This document shows positions 36,266 through 44,120 of a stretch of 64,000 nt of DNA, one piece after another. The translations under genes and the position numbers were made by a program. Origin of the DNA: JADLHS01 sp964561105 (GTDB lineage: Bacteria > Verrucomicrobiota > Verrucomicrobiia > Limisphaerales > JADLHS01); contig CAZLOH010000025.1 in NCBI GenBank assembly GCA_964561105.1, forward strand, positions 10,830-74,829, in the 5' to 3' direction. Position 1 is the stretch's first letter; each line of letters opens with the position of its first letter. Under the pieces are notes generated by a model. That model did not search any database, was not told the origin of the DNA, and worked only from the letters and a program-made list of their open reading frames with translations.

Positions 36266-36562
36266 ATGATCCGCGTGGTGCTGCCATTTCATTTGAAGAA
36301 CCTCGCCCGCGTGGAGGGTGAAGTGCAGGTGGAAATGAGCGGCCCGGTCTCGGTGGGCGGCCTGCTCGATGCGATTGAAGCCAAGTATCCGGCGTTGCGC
36401 GGCACGATTCGTGGTCACGACACGTTGAAACGGCGACCGTTCATCCGGTTCTTCGTGTGCAAGGACGACTGGTCGCTGGAGCCGACGGATAAGCTGTTGC
36501 CCGAGGAGATCGCGAGTGGCAAGGAACCGTTCCTCGTGGTCGGCGCGATGGCGGGGGGTTGA
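36266..36562 (+). CDS. MoaD/ThiS-family ubiquitin-like protein
   Basis: From ATG 36266 the protein has 98 residues. The beta-grasp fold is suggested by MIRVVLPFHLKNLARV, LLDAIEAKYPALRGTI and IRFFVCKDDWSLEPTD, and the C-terminus is VVGAMAGG, ending exactly in the Gly-Gly needed for adenylation and thiocarboxylation or conjugation. It most resembles MoaD/ThiS sulfur carriers. It follows the BNR propeller gene by 195 bases that include a nested inverted repeat. moaA lies 23 kb away, so a role in molybdopterin synthesis is possible, but the BNR neighbour points to a separate pathway. Confidence 0.8.
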   Translation: MIRVVLPFHLKNLARVEGEVQVEMSGPVSVGGLLDAIEAKYPALRGTIRGHDTLKRRPFIRFFVCKDDWSLEPTDKLLPEEIASGKEPFLVVGAMAGG

Positions 36563-36600
36563 GTTTTGGTCAACGCTCGCCCTCAACTTGAACTATCCCG

Positions 36601-36675
36601 CCGTAGCCGCCGAGGTAACGAGGCGGACACCGTTGAGGAGGAGTCTTTTCCGCCTCCTCACGTCGGCGGCTACGG
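36601..36675. repeat. MITE-like inverted repeat
   Basis: The 27-base arms at 36601-36627 (CCGTAGCCGCCGA...) and 36649-36675 (...TCGGCGGCTACGG) are reverse complements with four mismatches around a 21-base centre. There is no ORF inside. Part of the arm recurs at 33075-33092, so it belongs to a dispersed family. Confidence 0.7.
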
Positions 36676-36802
36676 TTCTGGGGTTCAAAGCGCGGAATTA
36701 GGTTGGGAGTATTCTCACCCTGACCCTCCCTCGGGGTGAGGGCGGATGTGAAAACAATTTGCTGGTCATGCTGACAAAAATTGAAATCAAAGTGAAACCA
36801 CT

Positions 36803-37192
36803 ATGAAAAAATACCCACCGATCATCGCCGGCATTGTGCTCGGCCTGTTATTTGTGATGGCCGCCGTCATGGTGCTGTTCAATCTCGTCCAAGCCCCGCC
36901 ACCGCCGGAAGGTTCCCCCATCGCCCACTTCTATGCCGCGTTCGGTCCGACCGGCTACCTGAAATTCGTGAAGATCTTCGAGCTGGTCGGCGGCCTGCTG
37001 GTGATGATTCCGCGCCTGCGCAACTTTGGCCTGTTGCTGCTGGGTCCGGTGATCGTGAACATCGTGGCGTTCAACCTCCTCGTCCGTGGCGGCGTTCCGG
37101 CATTGATGAACCCCATGGTGCTGATCGCCCTCGCGCTCTCGCTCTATCTGTTCTGGGTCGGGCGGAGGAACTTCGCCAGCCTCTTGAACTAA
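36803..37192 (+). CDS. DoxX-like four-helix membrane protein
   Basis: A 129-residue integral membrane protein with four predicted helices (IAGIVLGLLFVMAAVMVLF, FVKIFELVGGLLVMI, FGLLLLGPVIVNIVAFNLLV, PMVLIALALSLYLFWVG). The pattern and length fit the DoxX/DoxX-like family, whose members are often encoded beside sigma factors and oxidoreductases. It is the first of five same-strand genes (36803-40172) that probably belong to one ECF42-type regulon. Confidence 0.75.
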   Translation: MKKYPPIIAGIVLGLLFVMAAVMVLFNLVQAPPPPEGSPIAHFYAAFGPTGYLKFVKIFELVGGLLVMIPRLRNFGLLLLGPVIVNIVAFNLLVRGGVPALMNPMVLIALALSLYLFWVGRRNFASLLN

Positions 37193-37202
37193 ACTCAATC
37201 CC

Positions 37203-37208
37203 AAGGAG
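37203..37208 (+). promoter_or_regulatory. Shine-Dalgarno site of the first SRPBCC gene
   Basis: AAGGAG five bases (including TC and AA) before ATG 37213 fixes this start; few genes in the window have so clear a site. Confidence 0.65.
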
Positions 37209-37212
37209 AATC

Positions 37213-37746
37213 ATGATTCCGATTCTGCTCGCACTCGTCATCATCGCCCTCGTGTTCCTCGTTCTGCTGCTGGGTCGGCCGGATGAATTCAAAGTCGTCC
37301 GTTCCGCTACCATGTCCGCGTCACCGGCAACGATCTTCGCGCAGGTGAACGATTTTCACCACTGGGAGGCGTGGTCGCCGTGGGCCAAGCTCGACCCGGC
37401 CTGCAAAAATTCCTTTTCCGGCGCGGCGGCCGGCAAGGACGCGGGCTTCGCCTGGGACGGCAACAACAAAGTCGGCGCCGGCCGGATGACCATCACCGAC
37501 AGTCAGCCGCCTGAGTTGATTCGCATCCACCTGGAGTTTCTTCGTCCGTTCAAGGCCACCAACACCACCGAGTTCACATTCCGGTCGCAAGGCAGCCAGA
37601 CCTTGGTCACCTGGACCATGACGGGCAAAAACAATCTGATGTCCAAAGTGTTTGGCATGTTCGTGGATTGCGACACGATGGTGGTCAGAGATTTTGAAAA
37701 AGGACTGGCCGGCATCAAAGCCGTCGCCGAAGTGGCGAAAAGCTGA
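37213..37746 (+). CDS. SRPBCC-family (polyketide cyclase-like) protein, membrane-anchored
   Basis: The 177-residue protein starts with a transmembrane helix (ILLALVIIALVFLVLLLG) and continues as a START/SRPBCC fold: VVRSATMSASPATIFAQVND, HHWEAWSPWAKLDP, GRMTITDSQPPELIRIHLEF, and a C-terminal helix DFEKGLAGIKAVAEVAK. The family binds small hydrophobic ligands in a cavity; the ligand is unknown. It is a close paralogue of the next gene, and both lie in the sigma-factor module. A strong Shine-Dalgarno precedes the start. Confidence 0.82.
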   Translation: MIPILLALVIIALVFLVLLLGRPDEFKVVRSATMSASPATIFAQVNDFHHWEAWSPWAKLDPACKNSFSGAAAGKDAGFAWDGNNKVGAGRMTITDSQPPELIRIHLEFLRPFKATNTTEFTFRSQGSQTLVTWTMTGKNNLMSKVFGMFVDCDTMVVRDFEKGLAGIKAVAEVAKS

Positions 37747-37825
37747 CCGTCCCCGGTATTGGCTTTGATCGCATGAACCCATTGATCCCCCGCTCAACCA
37801 ACCCCAAACCCTGAAAAGAAAACCT

Positions 37826-38362
37826 ATGCTCAAGAAAATCCTCATCGGACTCGTTATCGTGATCGTCATTTTTCTGACCGTCGTCGCGATGCAACCCGGC
37901 ACGTATCGGGTCACCCGTTCCCTCACCATCGCCGCGGCGCCGGAGGTCATCTTCCCGCACGTGAACGACCTCAAGAAATGGGCGGCGTGGAACTCCTGGG
38001 AGAAACTCGATCCCAACATGAAGCTGACCTACGCGGGGCCGGAAGCCGGCGTGGGCGCGAGTTATTCCTGGGTCGGGAACAGCAATGTCGGCGAAGGCAA
38101 GATGACCATCACGGGCAGCAAGCCGAATGAATCCATCCAGCTCAAACTGGAGTTTTTCAAACCCATGGCCGGCGTGAGCGACGCCGAGATCACGTTCAAA
38201 CCGCAGGGGAACCAGACCGAGGTCGCGTGGTCCATGAGCGGCGAAAACAATTTCATCGCCAAGGCGATGTGCCTGTTCATGAACATGGACAAGATGATCG
38301 GCGGAGAATTTGAAAAAGGTCTGGCAGCATTGAAGGCGATCGCCGAAACACCGGCGAAGTAA
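37826..38362 (+). CDS. SRPBCC-family protein, paralogue of the preceding gene
   Basis: A 178-residue protein with the same plan as its neighbour: N-terminal membrane helix (ILIGLVIVIVIFLTVVAM), then TRSLTIAAAPEVIFPHVND, KKWAAWNSWEKLDPNMK, GKMTITGSKPNESIQLKLEF and FEKGLAALKAIAETPAK. The similarity along the whole length shows a tandem duplication. Proteins of this type are frequent in ECF41/ECF42 sigma neighbourhoods. The ligand is not known. Confidence 0.82.
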   Translation: MLKKILIGLVIVIVIFLTVVAMQPGTYRVTRSLTIAAAPEVIFPHVNDLKKWAAWNSWEKLDPNMKLTYAGPEAGVGASYSWVGNSNVGEGKMTITGSKPNESIQLKLEFFKPMAGVSDAEITFKPQGNQTEVAWSMSGENNFIAKAMCLFMNMDKMIGGEFEKGLAALKAIAETPAK

Positions 38363-38422
38363 CTCAGCCACACCACAATTTATGTCAAAGGCTGGTCCCA
38401 CGACTTAACCGAGCAACCAACC

Positions 38423-38851
38423 ATGAATGCGAACACTTACAAGCAGGATTACTTGCTGTTCTTCCGCGGCAACACCTGGGAAAACGGCGTCCCGCCGGAA
38501 GAACTCAAACGCGTCGTGACCGCGTGGTATGCCTGGTATCAGCAACTCGCGGCGGAGGGCAAATGCCTGGGCGGACTGCCGCTGTTGGATTCGGGCAAGC
38601 TGGTTTCCGGCAAAAAAGGGCGCGCCGTCGCCGATGGCCCGTTCGCCGAATCGAAGGAAACCATCGCCGGTTACTTCCATCTGCGCGTGGCCGACGAGGC
38701 GGAGGCGGTGCGGATTGCGCAACAGTGCCCGGGGCTGGACTACGACGGCTGCGTCGTGGAAGTCCGGCCGGTGGGGGAACAGAACCGCGAACGCGTGGAG
38801 GGTTTGGACCATCTGGAAGCCATTGCGAAGTCGGTGACGACCAAGGCTTGA
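38423..38851 (+). CDS. DGPF/YCII-related protein
   Basis: A 142-residue protein of the YCII-like superfamily. It contains the hallmark VADGPFAESKETIAGYFHL and the family pattern YLLFFRGNTWENGVPPEE near the start. DGPF proteins are the typical partners of ECF42 sigma factors, whose gene follows after four bases, so the two are almost certainly co-expressed. Biochemical function of DGPF proteins is not established. Confidence 0.88.
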   Translation: MNANTYKQDYLLFFRGNTWENGVPPEELKRVVTAWYAWYQQLAAEGKCLGGLPLLDSGKLVSGKKGRAVADGPFAESKETIAGYFHLRVADEAEAVRIAQQCPGLDYDGCVVEVRPVGEQNRERVEGLDHLEAIAKSVTTKA

Positions 38852-38855
38852 GCCG

Positions 38856-40172
38856 GTGAGTCAACCGATCGAAACCGACCGCACCGCGCCAGCCGTTGAC
38901 ATCAGCGGTCTGACCGATCACCTGTTTCGCCATGAAGCGGGAAAGCTCGTCGCCGTGCTGACCGGCATCTTTGGCATCGAGCGGTTGCAACTGGCCGAGG
39001 ATGTGGTGCAGGAGGCGATGGTGCGGGCGCTGCAAACCTGGCCTTACTACGGCGTGCCGAAGAACCCCGCCGCGTGGCTAACCCAGGCAGCCAAGAATCT
39101 CGCGCTCGATACCATCCGCCGCGAAAAGAATTTTCAGGACAAGCAGCCGCAGATCATCACGCACATCGAGCAGTGGCCCGGCGAAGCGGACGGGGGCAAC
39201 TCGCCGGCGTTCGAGAACGAAATCAAGGACGACCGGCTGCGCCTGATGTTCGTGTGCTGCCATCCGCTCGTCGCGCGCGAAGACCAGGTAGCGCTGGCGC
39301 TGAGGACGCTTTGCGGATTCAGCCCGCCGGAAATCGCCAAGGCCTTTCTCACCACCGAGGCGGCCATCGCGAAACGGTTGACGCGCGCCAAGCAGCGCAT
39401 TCGCGAGGCGGGGGTTCGCTTTGAAATTCCCGAAGGCGACGAACTCGCGCGCCGCCTTGATGCCGTGTTGCAATCGCTTTACCTGCTGTTCAACGAAGGC
39501 TACAAGGCGTCGAGCGGCGACTCGCTGGTGCGTGAAGACCTGTGCCAGGAAGCCATCCGCCTGGCGAGCCTGCTGGCCGAACATCCGGCGGGTCATCGTC
39601 CGAAGACCCACGCCTTGCTGGCGTTGATGCTCCTGAACGCGGCGCGCCTTCCGTCGCGGGTGGACCGCGACGGCAACCTGCTCCGACTCCAGGACCAGGA
39701 CCGGTCCAAGTGGAATCAGCCGATGATTGCGCGCGGCATGTTGCACATCGCACAGTCCGCCGCGGGCAACGAGATCAGCGAGTATCATTTGCAGGCGGGC
39801 ATCGCGGCGGTGCATTGCGCGGCGAAGGATTACGCCGCGACCGACTGGCGGCAGATTCTCGACATGTATGATGGACTGGTGGACTTCGACGATTCGCCGG
39901 TGGTGGCGTTGAACCGCGCGGTGGCGCTGGCCGAAGTGCGCGGGCCGCAGGCGGGCATCGAGGCGGTGGGCGCGATCCGCAACCTGCAATCGCTGGAATC
40001 GTATTATCTGCTGCACGCGGTGCTGGGTGAGTTCGAACTGCGCCTGAACCATCAAAGCGCCGCCGCCGGTCATTTTCGCAAGGCACTGCAACTGGCCGAA
40101 ATCAGATCGGAACAAATTTTCTTGTCCCGGCGGTTGCAAGCGTGCGAGCCAGCGAGCAGCAGCGGCAACTGA
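38856..40172 (+). CDS. ECF42-type RNA polymerase sigma factor with long C-terminal TPR-like domain
   Basis: The GTG at 38856 lies four bases after the DGPF stop. The 438-residue protein has sigma region 2 (LAEDVVQEAMVRALQTWP), a linker with the family signature KDDRLRLMFVCCHPLVARE, and region 4 (LCGFSPPEIAKAFLTTEAAIAKRLTRAKQRI). A C-terminal extension of about 230 residues (LQSLYLLFNEGYKASSG, LCQEAIRLASLLAEH, YYLLHAVLGEFELRLN) is helical and TPR-like, as in ECF42 proteins, where the extension is thought to control activity instead of an anti-sigma factor. It probably drives transcription of the upstream DGPF, SRPBCC and DoxX genes. Confidence 0.9.
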   Translation: MSQPIETDRTAPAVDISGLTDHLFRHEAGKLVAVLTGIFGIERLQLAEDVVQEAMVRALQTWPYYGVPKNPAAWLTQAAKNLALDTIRREKNFQDKQPQIITHIEQWPGEADGGNSPAFENEIKDDRLRLMFVCCHPLVAREDQVALALRTLCGFSPPEIAKAFLTTEAAIAKRLTRAKQRIREAGVRFEIPEGDELARRLDAVLQSLYLLFNEGYKASSGDSLVREDLCQEAIRLASLLAEHPAGHRPKTHALLALMLLNAARLPSRVDRDGNLLRLQDQDRSKWNQPMIARGMLHIAQSAAGNEISEYHLQAGIAAVHCAAKDYAATDWRQILDMYDGLVDFDDSPVVALNRAVALAEVRGPQAGIEAVGAIRNLQSLESYYLLHAVLGEFELRLNHQSAAAGHFRKALQLAEIRSEQIFLSRRLQACEPASSSGN

Positions 40173-40199
40173 ACGGGCCGGTGCGGCTGGCCCTTCCGT

Positions 40200-40607
40200 T
40201 CAAAGGCTGCGGGCCCGTCGGCGTTGCACGGCGTAACTGATCCAGAACCCCACCGCGAGGACGGCGTAAACCAGGGCGCTCCGGGGCGCATCGCGCAACA
40301 TCCACCAGGACCATCCCTTCGCGGTGACGAAGGAAAACGGCGTCAAGGAGAAGAAAATGGCGAACGCCATCAGCCAGGAACGACGGCGCACCGCTCGGCG
40401 GGCCAGGCGGAGCGACTGCGTTTCGTCCAGTTCACTCGTCGAGGGCGGAGTCCGCAGCAGCGGCGCGGCGTTGATCTGGCTGAGTTCGCGGGCGTGTTGC
40501 GGGTGGCGCTGCAGGTATTCCTCCACCAGCGCGCGCGTGTCGGCGCTACATTCCTGTTCGAGGTAGAGTGGGTAAAGGTCGTTGATGACTTCCTTGGTAA
40601 CATTCAT
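40200..40607 (-). CDS. Putative membrane anti-sigma factor (zinc motif lost)
   Basis: A 135-residue protein whose start overlaps the stop of the ECF sigma gene (ATGA). The N-terminus resembles anti-sigma domains (VINDLYPLYLEQECSADTRALVEEYLQRHPQHAREL) but lacks the HxxxCxxC zinc motif: the usual Cys positions are replaced. Two membrane helices follow (SWLMAFAIFFSLTPFSFV and SALVYAVLAVGFWISYAV). Position and topology support control of the coupled sigma factor, with the signal sensed at the membrane. Confidence 0.65.
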   Translation of the reverse strand: MNVTKEVINDLYPLYLEQECSADTRALVEEYLQRHPQHARELSQINAAPLLRTPPSTSELDETQSLRLARRAVRRRSWLMAFAIFFSLTPFSFVTAKGWSWWMLRDAPRSALVYAVLAVGFWISYAVQRRRARSL

Positions 40608-41107
40608 GGTGCATCCTTGGTTGTGGGTTTTAGTAAAGCGGTGAGCCGGGCGCGCACGCGGAACACCCGCACCTTGGCGGCGGCCACCGACAGACCGGTC
40701 ACGGCGGCGATGTCTTCGTAGGACATTTCGTCCCCCGCTCGCAGCAGCAGGACGGTGCGGTCCAACTCCGGGAGCGTTTGCACGACGGCCAGCGCCTGCT
40801 CGAACTCATCCCGACGAGCGGCCGCTTCGTCGGGCGGAGTGGCGGGGTCGGGGAGATCTTCGGCCAGCGGCTCGAGGCGGGCGCGGCGACGCCATTGCTT
40901 GCGGTGGAGATTCCGCGCAATCGTGAACAGGTAGGCCCGGACCGATTCCAGCCGGGGCTCCTGATCTCCGGTAAAAGCGCGCACGAAAGTTTCCGCAGTG
41001 ATGTCCCGGGCCTCCTCGGGATTGTCGGACAGCCAGAGGGCGAAGCGATGGACGTCGTGAGCGTAGCGGACGTACAGTTCGTGAAAAGTGATCGCCCGCG
41101 GTTTCAT
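40604..41107 (-). CDS. ECF RNA polymerase sigma factor
   Basis: ATG 41107 gives a 167-residue sigma factor of usual ECF length; an upstream start at 41221 would add 38 residues of low complexity. Region 2: FHELYVRYAHDVHRFALWL and ITAETFVRAF; region 4: EMSYEDIAAVTGLSVAAAKVRVFRVRARL. The downstream gene overlaps by four bases and is probably the anti-sigma factor. The module is convergent with the ECF42 operon and divergent from the cNMP-binding histidine kinase. Confidence 0.88.
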   Translation of the reverse strand: MKPRAITFHELYVRYAHDVHRFALWLSDNPEEARDITAETFVRAFTGDQEPRLESVRAYLFTIARNLHRKQWRRRARLEPLAEDLPDPATPPDEAAARRDEFEQALAVVQTLPELDRTVLLLRAGDEMSYEDIAAVTGLSVAAAKVRVFRVRARLTALLKPTTKDAP

Positions 41108-41351
41108 GTTCGCCGTTTCCGTTGCGAGTGCCGAGGTTACCGGACCGGACGGCGCAAAGCGATCCCCGACCGCCGCGTCTGGATCGCGGGCTTCCTGAAA
41201 TCTCAGCGTAACGTCGCCCATGCTGATACTATCCCGGCGGAGGGAAAAAGTTACAGGCAGCGCGCAAAAAATAGGAGGAAACCGCCCAATCCGCGCAGCC
41301 GTCAGCGATGACTTGCTTTTCCCCGGAGTTAATTTGGCCTAGAGTGTCGGC

Positions 41352-42461
41352 ATGAGTTTGTTGGAAGACGCTGAATTATTCCGCCACCTCGACCCGGAGA
41401 AGCTGGCCGCCCTGCGCCAGATGGCGGAGGAGCGGACCTTTGCCGCCGGCCAGGAAATCTTTCGCGAGGGCGATCCGGGTGATGGGCTTTACGTTGTCAC
41501 CTCCGGTTTGGTCGAAATCTCCGGGCAACTCGGGACGGGCGAACGCCGGGTTTTTTCGGAGATCGGCGCGGGCGGAGTCTTTGGTGAAATGGCGGTGATC
41601 GAACAACTCGCGCGCTCGGCGTGCGCGGTGGCGACGCAGGCAACGACGGTTCAATTCCTGCCGCGCGCCGGCCTGGCGGACCTGATCGAACGGACGCCGA
41701 CCCTGTCCCTGGCTTTCATGAGACTGGTGAGCCATCGCCTGCGGGAATTCAACCAGCACCACCTCCGCGAAGTGGTGCAGGCCGAGCGCCTCGCGGTGCT
41801 GGGCCGGTTCGCGCGCTCCATTGTGCATGACCTGAAGAACCCGTTGAACATCATCGGACTCACGGCTCACTTGTATGCTCAACCGGATGCGCCGCCGGCC
41901 GCGCGCGCCGAGGCCCAGGCACGCATCCAGAAACAGGTTGACCGCATCAATGATCTAATCTCCGACCTGCTGCAGTTCACGCAGGCCGGTCAGCGTTGCG
42001 TCCTGACCCCGGTGAATTACGCCGCGTTCATCGAACAGTTCGTGGCCGAACTGCAACCCGACCTGGAACTGAAATCCATCCGGCTCGAACTCGCCAATCC
42101 GCCCCCCGCGATCACGCTGCACCTGGACGCCAGGCGGCTGCGGCGGGTGTTGATCAATCTCGCCACCAACGCCGCCGAGGCGCTCGCGGGCGCCGGCGTC
42201 ATCACCCTCCGCTTTCATCAGTCGGACGGCGAAGTGATCACCGAGCTGGCCGACAGCGGACCGGGCATTGCGCCCGAGATGGCGGACAAACTGTTTCAAC
42301 CCTTCGCCACGCACGGCAAATCGCACGGCACGGGGCTTGGCCTTTCCAGTTGCAAGAAAACCATCGCAGACCACGGTGGCCGCATCTGGGCGGTGAATGT
42401 GCCGCAGGGTGGGGCGGTGTTCTCGTTTGCGCTGCCGCTGGCGGCTGAGAGCCAACCGTAA
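41352..42461 (+). CDS. Cyclic-nucleotide-binding-domain histidine kinase
   Basis: A 369-residue soluble protein. Residues 5-125 form a Crp-type cNMP-binding domain (LAALRQMAEERTF, IFREGDPGDGLYVVTSG, GGVFGEMAVIEQLARSACAV). A dimerisation/phosphoacceptor region has the H-box FARSIVHDLKNPLNII with His159. The ATPase part has N-box INLATNAAEAL, G1 ADSGPGIAPEM and G2 HGTGLGLSSCKK. There is no membrane segment and no adjacent response regulator, so its partner must be elsewhere. The cAMP-phosphate arginine motif (RSACAV) is present, so ligand binding is plausible. Confidence 0.88.
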   Translation: MSLLEDAELFRHLDPEKLAALRQMAEERTFAAGQEIFREGDPGDGLYVVTSGLVEISGQLGTGERRVFSEIGAGGVFGEMAVIEQLARSACAVATQATTVQFLPRAGLADLIERTPTLSLAFMRLVSHRLREFNQHHLREVVQAERLAVLGRFARSIVHDLKNPLNIIGLTAHLYAQPDAPPAARAEAQARIQKQVDRINDLISDLLQFTQAGQRCVLTPVNYAAFIEQFVAELQPDLELKSIRLELANPPPAITLHLDARRLRRVLINLATNAAEALAGAGVITLRFHQSDGEVITELADSGPGIAPEMADKLFQPFATHGKSHGTGLGLSSCKKTIADHGGRIWAVNVPQGGAVFSFALPLAAESQP

Positions 42462-42753
42462 GCGGAAGCCGCGGACCGTGATCCCCCGAGCCGGTTCAAT
42501 TCACCTTTTGGGAAAAGCTCCCGAACGGTTGGATGGAAACAACGAGCCGCGCGCTCAATTCTCCTCTGCGTTGGTGTCCCTGGCTTTCCCACAAAGCAAG
42601 CCGGATGGAAAAGATGTTCCCGCCTTCGCGAGCTACGGAGGCAGACGACGCAATCTCTCTCTTTGCAAGCAACGCCCTCTCCGTGCCTTAATCCGTTCCG
42701 ATCCTTCGGCGATTTGGCGGCTTGGGAGTAACTGCTCCCGTCATATCCGCCCA

Positions 42754-42973
42754 TCATTTGGGCTGGTCGAACTGATCGCCTGAAACCTTCTCTTTGTTTT
42801 CCAACCTAAGTGACAAGCCAAACAAGACGCTGCCCAGGCCAATGTACGCCCCACCCGCGCCGATCGTTTGAATGACTGACTTTCCCCCCTTCCATAATCT
42901 GAAGGATGATGAGTGCCGCGCCAACAACCAGCAACATCACACCAATGATTCTGATGACTTTGTATTTCTTCAT
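42754..42973 (-). pseudogene. Small two-helix membrane protein split by a one-base shift
   Basis: From ATG 42973 the frame reads MKKYKVIRIIGVMLLVVGAA and on to QIMEGGK, one membrane helix, then turns into non-protein-like sequence after the G6 run (42884-42889 on the plus strand). Removing one G continues as SVIQTIGAGGAYIGLGSV, LFGLSLRLENKEKV, and ends at TGA 42754, giving a 72-residue protein with two helices. The total span (220 bases) is one base too long for a single frame. It may be a true pseudogene, a sequencing or assembly error, or a slippage site. Family unknown. Confidence 0.6.
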
Positions 42974-43359
42974 GTGTTTGGTTTCCGTTTGATAGTTGAC
43001 TGCGAAAATGATTGAGCCGCCTGACAGTATTGATTAGCGGGAGACCCGTGGATCAAAGTTCAACTGGAAGGCTTGGCTCATGGGAGTCATTTACGTCGGG
43101 AGGAATCGGCGGACAAGTTTTGATTTGTGCAAATTGGAGGGAGCGCGACGGTAAAGTGAGCGGCTGGATCGAGGCTTGCCGTCAGCCTGACAGAGCCAAA
43201 CCGTGTCTGGCTTTCGACCGCTGCTCATTAACACCGTGGCTTCAGCCGATGTTCGCGGGTCGGTCCCATGGAGTCAGCCGTTGCAACGGCTTGCCCCGGT
43301 GCGCGAGCCGTTGAAAAATCAACTCATTCTCTCGCCCTCCAATCGGCTGGCTGACGGCA
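42974..43359. other. Intergenic region
   Basis: 386 bases with a 100-codon plus-strand frame (43012-43314) that has no start signal, no domain and an unusual composition; I do not call it. Near 43240-43310 there are short GGCT/AGCC palindromic pieces (for example CAGCCGTTGCAACGGCT) that may be REP-like. Confidence 0.35.
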
Positions 43360-43791
43360 TCAGCGTTTGATCAGCGCCACGCCGGCAACGATGAGTAAAA
43401 ATCCACCGACCCGCGACAGCGATACCGGCTCGCGGGAAAGACCCATGATTCCAAAATGGTCAATGGCCAGCGCCGCAGCGCCCTGCCCCAGAACCATGAG
43501 GGCCGCCGCCGGGCCTGCGCCAATCCGCGGGAAGACAAACGCCGCCGCGAGGATGATGGTGAATCCGCAGAAGCCGCCGACGTAAAGCGACCAGGGTGTG
43601 CCGGCCGGGAAGAAGGGCGCAGTCGAGCGGGTGGCGAAAAAGAAAACGAACGTGCAGAGGAGCACGATGGTCGTATTGATGACCAGGGCCGGACCAAGAC
43701 CAGTCCGGGCGGAGAGACCGGCATTGGCGGCGGCCTGAAACGAAGCGGCCGCGCCGGCGACGAGGGCGGCAAGGGCAAGGAACAAGTTCAT
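43360..43791 (-). CDS. DMT-family transporter (YdcZ/DUF606 type)
   Basis: A 143-residue integral membrane protein of five predicted helices (FLALAALVAGAAASFQAAAN, LVINTTIVLLCTFVFFFAT, LYVGGFCGFTIILAAAFVF, AALMVLGQGAAALAIDHFG, RVGGFLLIVAGVALIKR). The early Asn in AANAGL and the pattern GQGAAALAIDHFG are typical of the YdcZ half-size DMT proteins, which work as dimers. The substrate is unknown. It is monocistronic by position. Confidence 0.85.
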   Translation of the reverse strand: MNLFLALAALVAGAAASFQAAANAGLSARTGLGPALVINTTIVLLCTFVFFFATRSTAPFFPAGTPWSLYVGGFCGFTIILAAAFVFPRIGAGPAAALMVLGQGAAALAIDHFGIMGLSREPVSLSRVGGFLLIVAGVALIKR

Positions 43792-44120
43792 GATTGCAGG
43801 TGTGGTGATTTACGTGAACCGATTATTGGTCATCTCGCGGTTGTTCCAAGCAAATTTGATTTAACGGTGCCCACGGATTCCGCACTTCGAGCGCGGATGG
43901 AGTTGAAGCGGCTCAAGGGCACGTTCCGCTGGTCGAGTGGAGCGAGTAACCCGTCGGCATCGGGACCGGTGAGTTGGCAGGACAGACCGCACTGAGTCAT
44001 CGCAAAACACCGGGTAACCGGCGACGCTGCCGGTTGTGATTGATTCCGCCGAGCACGCACGATCGCGCGCCGAGAACAATTCTTGACGTGGCGCGCACGG
44101 CCCAACAGGTTCCAGCCACC
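43792..44120. other. Divergent intergenic region
   Basis: A 329-base gap between the minus-strand transporter gene and mutL. The frame of mutL is open back to 44040 but not conserved-looking before GTG 44121. No repeat, RNA or other gene is evident. Confidence 0.35.

Noticed and set aside
43012..43314. 100-codon plus-strand frame
   Set aside because: No ribosome binding site, no domain, odd composition; probably chance.
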